From contig JAZQXA010000101.1 of assembly GCA_045632605.1 (NCBI GenBank), forward strand, positions 1-22,087: a stretch of 22,087 nt of DNA, written 5' to 3'. The position numbers and the translations under genes were made by a program. Origin of the DNA: Flemingiibacterium sp045632605. GTDB taxonomy: Bacteria > Bacillota > Clostridia > Oscillospirales > CAG-272. Of this stretch, positions 6,622 through 14,668 are shown piece by piece (the first letter of the stretch is position 1; the number at the start of each line of letters is the position of its first letter). Below the pieces are notes generated by a model. The model saw only the letters and a list, made by a program, of their open reading frames with translations. It did no database searches and was not told the DNA's origin.

Positions 6622-9207
6622 TTACGCCTCAGTTCTACAAACGAGCTTACCGTTTTCTGTATCCAGCACAAGCGTTGTTCCCTGCGATATCTCTCCGCGA
6701 AGAATTTCTTTAGCAATAAGCGTTTCAGCCGCACTCTGCAAATAGCGTTTCAAAGGACGCGCGCCATAAATCGGATCATAACCCGAATCTATAATCAGTT
6801 TCTTTGCCTCATCTGTCACAGAGAGCGAAAGTGAGCGCTGTGCAAGTCTGTCTGAAAGTGACATAATAAGATTATCAATAATTCCGGTGAGATTTGATTT
6901 TGTCAGGGGCTTGAACATTATTATTTCATCAAGTCTGTTAAGAAACTCCGGTCTGAATGATGCTTTAAGCTCCGCCATAACGCGTTCTCTCGCACTATCC
7001 GATATCTCGCCATCCTCTAATATGCCCTCAAGCAAATGTATACTGCCGAGATTTGATGTCAGAATGATTACCGTATTCTTAAAATCAACCGTCCTTCCCT
7101 GACTGTCAGTAACTCTGCCGACATCAAGAAGCTGAAGAAGAATATTAAATACATCCGGGTGCGCCTTTACAACCTCGTCGAACAGTACAACCGAATACGG
7201 TTTGCGGCGTACAGCCTCTGTAAGCTGTCCCCCCTCATCGTATCCAACATAACCGGGAGGCGCTCCGATAAGACGCGAAACACTGAACTTCTCCATATAT
7301 TCGGTCATATCGATTCTCACGAGATTATGCTCATCGTCAAACAGACATTCGGCAAGCGACTTCGCAAGTTCAGTTTTACCAACGCCGGTCGGACCGAGGA
7401 ACATGAAGCTTCCAATCGGTCTGTTTGGATCGGCAATGCCTGCACGGCTTCGCTGTATCGCTTCTGTAACAAGCCTTACCGCCTCGTCCTGACCGATTAC
7501 ACGCTTGTGGATAACATCATCAAGATGAAGCAGCTTTTCACGTTCACCCTCGACTAACTTTGAAACCGGTATTCCGGTCCACTTTGCGACAATTTCAGCT
7601 ATCTGCTCCTCTGTTACAGTATCGTGAACGAGCGTGTCACCGCGATGGTCCTCCGCACGTTTTTCTGCATCGGCAAGCTTATTCTGAAGCTCCGGCAGAT
7701 CGGAATATTTAAGCTTTGCCGCCTTTTCATATTCGAGCTTCAACTGCGCCTGCTCAATATCACCGAGCATCGTTTCAATCTGCGCTTTAAGCGATTTGAC
7801 TTCATCAACCGAGCTCTTTTCGGCATCCCAACGGGATTTAAGCTCATTAAATTTATCTTTCTGTGCCGCAAGCTCCTCCGTTAATTTTTCAAGTCTGTCG
7901 CGGCTTAACCGATCTTCCTCTTTTTTCAGCGCCATCTCCTCAATTTCAAGCTGCATGATATGGCGACGAATATCGTCAATCTCACTCGGCATAGAATCCA
8001 TTTCCGTACGTATCATTGCGCAGGCCTCGTCAACGAGATCAATCGCCTTGTCAGGCAAGAATCTATCGGAAATATACCGATGTGAAAGCGTTGATGCCGC
8101 AACAATTGCATTGTCGTGTATGCGAACGCCGTGGAATATTTCATAACGCTCCTTAAGTCCTCGAAGAATCGAAATCGTGTCTTCTACGGTCGGCTCATCA
8201 ACCAGCACCGGCTGGAAACGGCGTTCAAGTGCAGCATCCTTTTCGATATACTTGCGGTATTCGTCAAGCGTTGTCGCACCGATACAGTGAAGCTCACCGC
8301 GTGCAAGCATCGGCTTTAAAAGATTCCCTGCATCCATCGAGCCCTCTGTCTTTCCGGCACCGACAATCGTATGAAGCTCATCTATAAAAAGTATAATCCG
8401 TCCCTCGGATTTTTTAATTTCCTCAAGTACTGCCTTGAGTCTTTCTTCAAACTCACCGCGATATTTTGCACCGGCAATAAGCGCACCCATGTCAAGTGAA
8501 AATATTGTCTTGTCGCGCAGTCCGTCCGGAACATCCCCACGTACTATACGCTGTGCAAGTCCCTCGGCAATTGCGGTCTTTCCGACGCCCGGCTCACCGA
8601 TGAGTACGGGATTATTTTTCGTCTTGCGTGAAAGTATGCGTATCACACTGCGAATCTCGGTGTCACGTCCGATAACCGGATCGAGCTTCTGTGCACGTGC
8701 ACGCTCAACAAGGTCTGTGCCGTATTTTGCGAGAGCATCATATGTGTCCTCGGGATTGTCGCTTGTTACGGGTGAAGTTTTCACGCTTGAAAGTGCCTTT
8801 GTGAAAGCATCACGTGTAATTCCGTGAGCAGACAGCATTGAACGTATTTCCTTTCCGCCCTCCGAAAATATACCGAGCATAATATGCTCAACAGAAATAT
8901 ATTCGTCTTTCATCCCTTCCGCCGCTTTTTCTGCGAAGCGCAGTACATCGGAGGTTTCGCGCGAAGGATACAATTCTCCTCCGGACACCTTGGGTAATTT
9001 CGAAATAAGCTCATCAAGCTCGGAAACTATAGCCTCACAGTCGGCTCCCATTTTGGTAAAAAGCGACTTTATGAGTCCTCCGTCCTGCGTGAGAAGCGCA
9101 TATAAAATATGCTCCGGTGTAATCGCCTGATTTCCGGCATCTTTTGCGATATTATGCGCCGAATTTATTGTGTCAATTGATTTTTGTGTGAATTTTTGTG
9201 CATTCAT
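6622..9207 (-). CDS. clpB: ATP-dependent chaperone ClpB (disaggregase)
   Basis: An 861-residue Hsp100 protein that pulls aggregated proteins apart with DnaK. The order is N domain (1-145), first AAA+ module with GEPGVGKT (204-211), FIDEL (D276, E277) and pore loop KYRG (Y249), the coiled-coil middle domain (about 405-525) that binds DnaK, and the second AAA+ module with GPTGVGKT (605-612), pore loop GYVGY, LFDE (D677, E678), NRLDE (R758) and the sensor-2 motif GARPLKR. The length is typical, and the middle domain separates it from ClpC/ClpA. One oddity: the highly conserved DEVEKAHPD after the second Walker B reads DEVVKAHPD (V680, codon GTA, where GAA would give Glu). GGAGG lies 8 bases before the ATG. 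It follows the RHH gene by 13 bases, so it should be transcribed from that gene's promoters. Confidence 0.97.
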   Translation of the reverse strand: MNAQKFTQKSIDTINSAHNIAKDAGNQAITPEHILYALLTQDGGLIKSLFTKMGADCEAIVSELDELISKLPKVSGGELYPSRETSDVLRFAEKAAEGMKDEYISVEHIMLGIFSEGGKEIRSMLSAHGITRDAFTKALSSVKTSPVTSDNPEDTYDALAKYGTDLVERARAQKLDPVIGRDTEIRSVIRILSRKTKNNPVLIGEPGVGKTAIAEGLAQRIVRGDVPDGLRDKTIFSLDMGALIAGAKYRGEFEERLKAVLEEIKKSEGRIILFIDELHTIVGAGKTEGSMDAGNLLKPMLARGELHCIGATTLDEYRKYIEKDAALERRFQPVLVDEPTVEDTISILRGLKERYEIFHGVRIHDNAIVAASTLSHRYISDRFLPDKAIDLVDEACAMIRTEMDSMPSEIDDIRRHIMQLEIEEMALKKEEDRLSRDRLEKLTEELAAQKDKFNELKSRWDAEKSSVDEVKSLKAQIETMLGDIEQAQLKLEYEKAAKLKYSDLPELQNKLADAEKRAEDHRGDTLVHDTVTEEQIAEIVAKWTGIPVSKLVEGEREKLLHLDDVIHKRVIGQDEAVRLVTEAIQRSRAGIADPNRPIGSFMFLGPTGVGKTELAKSLAECLFDDEHNLVRIDMTEYMEKFSVSRLIGAPPGYVGYDEGGQLTEAVRRKPYSVVLFDEVVKAHPDVFNILLQLLDVGRVTDSQGRTVDFKNTVIILTSNLGSIHLLEGILEDGEISDSARERVMAELKASFRPEFLNRLDEIIMFKPLTKSNLTGIIDNLIMSLSDRLAQRSLSLSVTDEAKKLIIDSGYDPIYGARPLKRYLQSAAETLIAKEILRGEISQGTTLVLDTENGKLVCRTEA

Positions 9208-9220
9208 ATTTCTTTCCTCC

Positions 9221-9865
9221 CTATATGATTACATTGCCGTTTTTCAAAGCTTTTATATACCCTGATACAACATCCTCTGCGCTGAATGTGCCGCTTATAT
9301 AGCGCTTCATCAACGAGTCGAAAAGCTGTACATAATTTGATATGCCCTCAGCAAGCGCTCTTGTCCCAATTTCAGCTGCGCAGGAAATACTTCGGGTAAA
9401 TTTACCGTCATACAGTGCATACTCCCGTACACCGAAACGTGACGGCAAATATGTGTCTTCAATCTGCTTCCACAAACTGAAAAACTCCGCCATTGCACCG
9501 ATAAGTGACGCTGACTGTGTTCGCAGAATTACTGACAGTACTCCAACATTTCCGTGTCTAGGAGCACTGTAGAGTTCAACCTCATAGCGTAAAGTCGGGC
9601 GGTATTTATATTCAAGGCAAGATTTAAACGACATCGTTTGCATATTCGGTTCAAAAAACGGCACAAGCTCGCGAGAGGGAGATATAATTTCTTCGAGCGC
9701 GCGGAAAATATCGTTTATCTCTTCTTCGGGTGTCCTTATAGAAACATGCTCGGCAAGTATGCGGTTTACTAAATTTGAGCGATTTGTACCCATTCTGTGA
9801 GCCAAAATATCTATCTCACGTACAACATCTTCTGAAAGCATGAGGCTGTAAAGTGTTTTCTTCAA
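9221..9865 (-). CDS. Ribbon-helix-helix protein of unknown function upstream of clpB
   Basis: A 214-residue protein. The N-terminus (KKTLYSLMLSEDVVREID, then LAHRMGTNRSNLVNRILAEHV) fits a ribbon-helix-helix (Arc/MetJ/CopG) fold: a short beta strand, a helix, a turn with Gly-Thr-Asn-Arg-Ser and a second helix. The other 165 residues (from about 48) are not recognised; they contain an acidic helix and a segment RYEVELYSAPRHGNVGVLSVIL that looks beta-rich, followed by helices. A role as a DNA-binding regulator of its own operon is inferred. The open frame extends to 9967, but the only good ribosome binding site, GGAGGG, lies 7 bases before the TTG at 9865, so I use that start. The gene ends 13 bases before clpB and carries clpB's ribosome binding site around its stop codon, so translation may be coupled. 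Confidence 0.8.
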   Translation of the reverse strand: MKKTLYSLMLSEDVVREIDILAHRMGTNRSNLVNRILAEHVSIRTPEEEINDIFRALEEIISPSRELVPFFEPNMQTMSFKSCLEYKYRPTLRYEVELYSAPRHGNVGVLSVILRTQSASLIGAMAEFFSLWKQIEDTYLPSRFGVREYALYDGKFTRSISCAAEIGTRALAEGISNYVQLFDSLMKRYISGTFSAEDVVSGYIKALKNGNVII

Positions 9866-9893
9866 TAAAATCCCTCCGTTCTTTTCTGATTTT

Positions 9894-9922
9894 ATTTTAT
9901 CACGCAAAATATAACTTGTCAA
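9894..9922 (-). promoter_or_regulatory. Proximal promoter of the RHH-clpB operon
   Basis: On the minus strand TTGACA (9922-9917), a 17-base spacer and TAAAAT (9899-9894). It lies about 30 bases before the TTG start of the RHH gene and is one of two promoters with the same hexamers and spacing. Confidence 0.7.
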
Positions 9923-9964
9923 TATATTTATATAAATTTTAATACAAGTTTTATAATTTGTCAA
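9910..9964. repeat. Direct repeat and inverted half-sites in the RHH-clpB promoter region
   Basis: TATAACTTGTCAA (9910-9922) and TATAATTTGTCAA (9952-9964) match at 12 of 13 positions and are exactly 42 bases apart, four helical turns. Each covers a -35 element. In addition AACTTGT (9913-9919) and ACAAGTT (9944-9950) form a perfect inverted pair 31 bases apart. These could be operator sites for the RHH protein encoded just downstream; RHH dimers often bind repeated sites on one face of the helix. Part of the repeat is forced by the promoter hexamers. Confidence 0.55.
9936..9964 (-). promoter_or_regulatory. Distal promoter of the RHH-clpB operon
   Basis: On the minus strand TTGACA (9964-9959), a 17-base spacer and TAAAAT (9941-9936), an exact structural copy of the proximal promoter 42 bases away. 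I found no CIRCE repeat or CtsR heptad near either promoter. Confidence 0.7.
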
Positions 9965-10063
9965 CACATTTTCACAGACTTTATTAATAATTCTAATGTA
10001 TCATACCACGAAACACTCGATTTTATTTAATTTGCGGATTTTTGAGAAAATTGTAAAATGCCA

Positions 10064-10091
10064 TTGATTATTCATAATTTTGGTGTATAAT
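10064..10091 (+). promoter_or_regulatory. Promoter of gpmI
   Basis: TTGATT (10064-10069), a 16-base spacer and TATAAT (10086-10091). The leader to the ATG at 10131 is about 33 bases and contains GGAGG at 10118-10122. Confidence 0.65.
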
Positions 10092-10130
10092 ATAAAGTGA
10101 ATGATTTTATTTTTTACGGAGGATATTTCA

Positions 10131-11786
10131 ATGGATAAAAAACTTACAAAGCTTCCCGGTTTTGCCGGTATTGAAGGTCCCGTTCTCACAATCGTTATGG
10201 ACGGTATCGGCGTTGCTCCCGCAAATGCGGCTAATGCAGTAAATGCGGCGTACACTCCCACCCTCGATATGCTCGCGGCAAACTATCCGCACGTTAATTT
10301 AAAGGCTCACGGCACCGCTGTCGGACTTCCCTCCGATGACGACATGGGCAACTCCGAGGTGGGACATAATGCTCTCGGCGCAGGTCAGGTTTTCGCTCAG
10401 GGCGCAAAGCTCGTTTCGCAGTCTATCGAATCCGGCAAGATGTTCGCCTCCGCTACATGGCAGGAGCTCATCGCTAATGTTAAGAATAATAATTCAACTC
10501 TCCATTTCCTCGGTCTTTTCTCCGACGGTAATGTTCATTCCCACATTGACCACTTAAAGGCAATGCTCATTCAGGCTAAAAATGAGGGCGTTTCCACTGT
10601 CCGCATCCACATTCTCATCGACGGACGCGACGTAGGCGAAACCTCTGCTCTCGAATATATCGACCCGTTTGAAGCATTTATTGCAGAGCTTCGCGATGCC
10701 AATTACGATATCAAAATCGCATCCGGCGGCGGACGTATGCAGATTACAATGGACAGATACGAAGCTAACTGGAGCATGGTTGAGCTTGGTTGGAAAACTC
10801 ATGTTCTCGGCGAGGGCAGACAGTTTGCTTCTGCGGCAGAGGCTGTCAAGACTTACCGCGAGGAACTCAAGGTTATCGACCAGGATCTTCCTCCCTTCGT
10901 AATTGCCGAAAACGGCAAGCCCGTCGGCACTGTAAACGACGGCGACAGCGTTATCTTCTATAATTTCCGCGGCGACCGTTCGATTGAAATTTCCAAGGCA
11001 TTCGATGATGAAAGCCTCGACAAATTTGACCGCGTACGCTATCCCAAGGTAGTTTATGCAGGTATGCTCGAATATGACGGCGACCTTCATATCCCGAAAA
11101 AATATCTCGTTTCGCCTCCCGAAATCACCGAAACAATGGGCGAATATCTTGCAGGCACCGGCGTTTCACAGCTTGCAATCTCCGAAACACAGAAATACGG
11201 TCATGTAACCTACTTCTGGAACGGAAACAAGTCCGGTAAATTTGATGTGAACCTCGAAACATACATCGAGATTCCCTCCGACGTGGTTCCCTTTGAACAG
11301 CGCCCATGGGTGAAGTGCGCAGAAATCACCGACAAGCTTATCGAATGTCTTGAATCGGGCAAATATAAGTATCTTCGCGTAAACTTCCCGAACGGAGACA
11401 TGGTTGGTCACACCGGTTCGTTCCTCGCAACACAGGTATCGGTTGAAGCACTCGACCTCCAGCTTGCGCGTATTCTCGCCGTAGTGGACAAGCTCCACGG
11501 TGCGGCACTCATCACCGCTGACCACGGAAACGCAGACGAGATGTATGAGCTTGACAAGAAGTCCGGCGAGCCTAAGAAGAACAAGGACGGCTCCTATAAG
11601 GCAAAGACAAGCCACACACTCAATCCCGTTCCCTGCTATATCTACGATAACTACAGCGCAGACAAATATGAAGTTAAGGCAGACGACGGCAAATTTGGTC
11701 TTTCCAATGTTGCCGCAACCATGGTTAATCTCCTCGGATATGAGGCTCCCACTGCTTGGGATGATTCAATTATCAAAGTTAAATAA
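10131..11786 (+). CDS. gpmI: 2,3-bisphosphoglycerate-independent phosphoglycerate mutase
   Basis: A 551-residue glycolytic enzyme that interconverts 3- and 2-phosphoglycerate with two Mn ions. Metal and catalytic residues are visible: VMDGIG (D24), MGNSEVGH with the phosphorylated S75, DGRDVG (164-169), FYNFRGDRS, DMVGHTG (D423, H427), TADHGNADEM (D464, H465) and KTSHT (H495). It is about 40 residues longer than the common bacterial form (about 510). The sequence KAHGTAVGLPSDDDMGNSEVGHNALGAG and an inserted Lys-rich loop before KTSHT (about 473-491) resemble the long plant/trypanosomatid subtype also found in some anaerobes. The frame is open upstream to 10101, but GGAGG lies 8 bases before the ATG at 10131. 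It is a single-gene unit with its own promoter and terminator. Confidence 0.96.
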   Translation: MDKKLTKLPGFAGIEGPVLTIVMDGIGVAPANAANAVNAAYTPTLDMLAANYPHVNLKAHGTAVGLPSDDDMGNSEVGHNALGAGQVFAQGAKLVSQSIESGKMFASATWQELIANVKNNNSTLHFLGLFSDGNVHSHIDHLKAMLIQAKNEGVSTVRIHILIDGRDVGETSALEYIDPFEAFIAELRDANYDIKIASGGGRMQITMDRYEANWSMVELGWKTHVLGEGRQFASAAEAVKTYREELKVIDQDLPPFVIAENGKPVGTVNDGDSVIFYNFRGDRSIEISKAFDDESLDKFDRVRYPKVVYAGMLEYDGDLHIPKKYLVSPPEITETMGEYLAGTGVSQLAISETQKYGHVTYFWNGNKSGKFDVNLETYIEIPSDVVPFEQRPWVKCAEITDKLIECLESGKYKYLRVNFPNGDMVGHTGSFLATQVSVEALDLQLARILAVVDKLHGAALITADHGNADEMYELDKKSGEPKKNKDGSYKAKTSHTLNPVPCYIYDNYSADKYEVKADDGKFGLSNVAATMVNLLGYEAPTAWDDSIIKVK

Positions 11787-11792
11787 TTGCAT

Positions 11793-11825
11793 AAAAATGG
11801 ACTTCACTATGAAGTCCATTTTTTA
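11793..11825. terminator. Bidirectional intrinsic terminator (gpmI / metF)
   Basis: Stem AAATGGACTTC / GAAGTCCATTT around a short ACTAT loop, with six or more Ts on the plus side and an A-run on the other. It lies between the convergent 3' ends of gpmI and metF. Confidence 0.92.
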
Positions 11826-11833
11826 TTAACTAT

Positions 11834-12709
11834 TCAACCAAGTATATCGGAAAGGTTGTCGAGTATCTTCTCTGCCACGTCGGGTTTGTTCATTGAATAA
11901 ACGTGAACATTCTTAATGCCGTTTGCAAAAAGGTCGATTATCTGGTCAGTTGCATAAGCAATTCCCGCCTGCTTCATCGCCGCAGGAGATGAACCGAATT
12001 TATCAACAAGACTCTTAAAGCGCTGCGGCATAAATGAGCCGGAAAGCTTAATTGCCCTCTCAACCTGATTTGCGTTCGTAATCGGCATAATACCGGGAAT
12101 TATCGGAACAACTATTCCTGCCTCACGAATTTTATAAAGGAAATTATAGAGCAGATTGTTGTCAAAAAACATCTGTGTTGTAAGGAAAGAACAGCCTGCA
12201 TCAACCTTTTCCTTGAGATACTTGATATCCTCTGCTTGGGTTGCGCTTTCGGGATGTATTTCCGGATAGCAAGCTCCGCCAATGCAAAAATCTGCGCCGC
12301 TTTCCTTTATATCGCGTATGAGGTCAATTGCATGACGGTAATCCCATGTTCCCCTGTCGCTTGCTTCAAGCTCGGGCGTAAGGTCACCGCGAAGAGCCAT
12401 GACGTTTTCAATTCCTGCAGCCTTCATATCATCAATTCGAGCACGCACAGTTTCCTTTGTCGAAGAAACGCAGGTCAGATGTGCCAAAGTCGGAACCGAA
12501 TAATGCTGCTTTATATTTTTTGCAATTTCGAGTGTATATTTACTGGTGCCGCCTCCTGCGCCATATGTAACGCTCATAAACGCCGGACGAAGCTTGGCAA
12601 TCTCTTCGGTCGCTGTCTTTACGCTGTCAAATGCGGAATCAGTTTTCGGGGGGAAAACTTCAAACGAGAGAGAGAGCTTATCATTTGCAAAAAGTTCAGT
12701 AAGTTTCAT
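11834..12709 (-). CDS. metF: 5,10-methylenetetrahydrofolate reductase
   Basis: A 291-residue flavoprotein that reduces 5,10-methylene-THF to 5-methyl-THF for methionine synthesis. Family motifs: LSFEVFPPK (14-22, with the catalytic E17), VTYGAGGGTSKYT (47-59), LAHLTC (75-80), ENVMALRGD (101-109), FCIGGACYPE (141-150), LTTQMFFDN (176-184) and IIPGIMPI (203-210). The length is normal for the single-domain bacterial enzyme. AGAGGA lies 8 bases before the ATG. The gene is alone; no methionine synthase is next to it, though metK lies at the window start. There is no room for a SAM riboswitch or T-box: the leader is only about 28 bases from the predicted start site. Confidence 0.96.
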   Translation of the reverse strand: MKLTELFANDKLSLSFEVFPPKTDSAFDSVKTATEEIAKLRPAFMSVTYGAGGGTSKYTLEIAKNIKQHYSVPTLAHLTCVSSTKETVRARIDDMKAAGIENVMALRGDLTPELEASDRGTWDYRHAIDLIRDIKESGADFCIGGACYPEIHPESATQAEDIKYLKEKVDAGCSFLTTQMFFDNNLLYNFLYKIREAGIVVPIIPGIMPITNANQVERAIKLSGSFMPQRFKSLVDKFGSSPAAMKQAGIAYATDQIIDLFANGIKNVHVYSMNKPDVAEKILDNLSDILG

Positions 12710-12743
12710 TTTTAAGTCCTCTGTATTGATTTAATATACCACT

Positions 12744-12772
12744 ATTTTATCATATACCGCCGCATAAATCAA
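12744..12772 (-). promoter_or_regulatory. Promoter of metF
   Basis: On the minus strand TTGATT (12772-12767), a 17-base spacer and TAAAAT (12749-12744), with TGA in front of the -10, an extended -10. The start site would be near 12737. Confidence 0.7.
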
Positions 12773-12783
12773 GGGGAAATTTT

Positions 12784-12814
12784 AAAAGAGTCCGAAAAAA
12801 TCGGACTCTTTTTT
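12784..12814. terminator. Terminator of the ABC exporter operon
   Basis: Twelve-base stem AAAAGAGTCCGA / TCGGACTCTTTT around an A5 loop. On the minus strand it lies just after the second ABC gene and insulates the metF promoter from read-through. The T run on the minus side is only four long. Confidence 0.85.
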
Positions 12815-12817
12815 GTG

Positions 12818-14668
12818 TCAGGTTGCAATTCCCGCATACTGATTCTGATACAGTCTATAGTATGCCCCTTGCTTTTCAAGTAATTCCTCATGGCTTCCGA
12901 CCTCTGCAACAACACCGCCGTCAAGAACAACAATTTTGTCTGCATCTCGTATAGTTGAAAGTCTGTGAGCGATAATGAGGGACGTTCTGTTCTTCATAAG
13001 CGCCACCATCGCCTGCTGAATGTGCATTTCCGTTCTTGTATCAACGCTTGATGTCGCCTCGTCAAGAATAAGAATCTTCGGGTCGGCAAGAACCGCACGT
13101 GCAATCGAAAGAAGCTGACGCTGACCTTGTGAGAGGTCACTTCCCGATTCCGAGAGTACCGTTTCATAACCGTCGGGCAAGCGCTCTATAAACACATCAG
13201 CGTGTGCAGTTTCCGCCGCACGGCGAAGCTCCTCTTCGGTTGCATCCAGCTTTCCGTAACGGATATTAGATGCTATTGTATCAGAAAACAGCACCGTGTC
13301 CTGAAGAACTATCGCAATTGCCCGGCGAAGCGTACTTTTCGGAATATCGTTAATATTAATATTGTCAATCGTTATCTCGCCACTGTCGATGTCGTAGAAT
13401 CGTGTGAGCAAATTAACAACCGTGGTTTTACCGGAGCCTGTCGCGCCAACGATGGCGATTTTCTGTCCACGCTCGACATTAAGGTCGAAGCCTTTAAGCA
13501 CCGGCTCGCCCTCTTTGTATGAGAAGTACATATTTTTGAAACGGATATCGCCGCGGATATTTTCCACATCAATCGGATGCTTTCCTTTGTCAATTTCGGC
13601 ATCAGCTTCCATAATGTCAAAAACTCGCTCTGCACCGGCTATAGCCGTAAGTATCTGCGCATACTGGTTAGCGATTTCGTTTATCGGTCGTGTAAACTGC
13701 TTTGAATACTGAAGAACCGCCTGAATTGCAGGAATACCGATTATGCCCGTCAGCGAAAGATATCCGCCGACAGCGGCAACAAGAAGATATCCGAGATTAC
13801 CTATCATGTTCATGCAAGGACCCATAACACCGCCCCAAATGTTGGCACGGATTCCCACCTTGCGGTATTCTGCCGCAATATGCGAAAACTCCTCCACTGC
13901 TGCGTTTTCTCTGCCGTAAGCCATGACGGTTTTGTATCCGGTTACTGTTTCCTCAATATGACCGTTCAGCGCACCGAGAAGCTTTTGCTGCTTTACGAAA
14001 TACTTTCTCATGAACTTCGAAAGATTCGTCGAAACAATAAGTGTCAGCGGTATGGTTATTACCGCAACGGCAGTCAGAATCGGGCTGTAATATAGCATCA
14101 TCACAAGCGAGCCGACAACCATAATTATACCCGAAAACAGCGAGGCAACTGACTGCGAAACCGAGTTTGAAATGTTTTCAACATCATTTGTCATACGGCT
14201 CATAATATCGCCGTGACGGTGAGTGTCAGTATAACGAATAGGAAGATATGCAATTTTTGAGAAAAGGTCATTTCTCATCGTGCAAACAGTATTCTGCGAG
14301 AGCTTCGCCGCTGTTATACCCTGGAAATATGTCAAAAGAGATGAAGCAATATAAACAACCGCCATAAGTGCAACAACTGTATAAAGCTTGTCGAAATCAA
14401 CGTGGAGCTGTCCCTCATCAATTGTTATCGCAGATATCGCCTCTGCCTGAAGCGCCGGACCGGCGAGATTAAGTGCCGCAATCAGCGTTACGGTGACGAG
14501 CAGAGCAATCAGTGAATACTTGTTTTTTCCAATGTATTTAAAGAGCTTGCCGAGTGTCTTTTTCATATTCTTCGGCTTTTCGCGTACCATAGGGCCGCCC
14601 GGACCGCCTCTTCTCGGTCCCATCTGCACCATAGGTCTGTCGCCTGCTGGAGCTTTGTTTTCTGCCAT
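12818..14668 (-). CDS. ABC exporter half-transporter, catalytic-site subunit (multidrug type)
   Basis: A 616-residue fusion of a six-helix membrane domain (about 48-335) and an ATPase domain (about 375-612). The N-terminus carries about 35 residues rich in Gly, Pro and Arg (MGPRRGGPGGPMVREKPKN) ahead of the first helix. Walker A is GATGSGKT (408-415), the Q-loop Gln is in VLQDT, Walker B is LILDE with the catalytic E537, and the switch His is H568 (IIAHRL). Its signature motif is changed to LSQGQ (512-516). With the partner's D499 and Q530 this makes one site degenerate, as in heterodimers such as TM287/288, BmrCD and LmrCD. It starts at the ATG that overlaps the partner's stop (TAATG), so the two are translationally coupled. 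The substrate is unknown; drug export is inferred from the marR context. Confidence 0.93.
   Translation of the reverse strand: MAENKAPAGDRPMVQMGPRRGGPGGPMVREKPKNMKKTLGKLFKYIGKNKYSLIALLVTVTLIAALNLAGPALQAEAISAITIDEGQLHVDFDKLYTVVALMAVVYIASSLLTYFQGITAAKLSQNTVCTMRNDLFSKIAYLPIRYTDTHRHGDIMSRMTNDVENISNSVSQSVASLFSGIIMVVGSLVMMLYYSPILTAVAVITIPLTLIVSTNLSKFMRKYFVKQQKLLGALNGHIEETVTGYKTVMAYGRENAAVEEFSHIAAEYRKVGIRANIWGGVMGPCMNMIGNLGYLLVAAVGGYLSLTGIIGIPAIQAVLQYSKQFTRPINEIANQYAQILTAIAGAERVFDIMEADAEIDKGKHPIDVENIRGDIRFKNMYFSYKEGEPVLKGFDLNVERGQKIAIVGATGSGKTTVVNLLTRFYDIDSGEITIDNININDIPKSTLRRAIAIVLQDTVLFSDTIASNIRYGKLDATEEELRRAAETAHADVFIERLPDGYETVLSESGSDLSQGQRQLLSIARAVLADPKILILDEATSSVDTRTEMHIQQAMVALMKNRTSLIIAHRLSTIRDADKIVVLDGGVVAEVGSHEELLEKQGAYYRLYQNQYAGIAT

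Noticed and set aside
9866..10130. CIRCE or CtsR heat-shock operator before the RHH-clpB operon
   Set aside because: Neither the TTAGCACTC/GAGTGCTAA repeat nor GGTCAAA heptads are present; only the TTGTCAA repeats described.
12710..12817. Possible SAM riboswitch or T-box ahead of metF
   Set aside because: The predicted start site leaves a leader of about 28 bases; the only hairpin there lies upstream of the promoter and is the exporter operon terminator.
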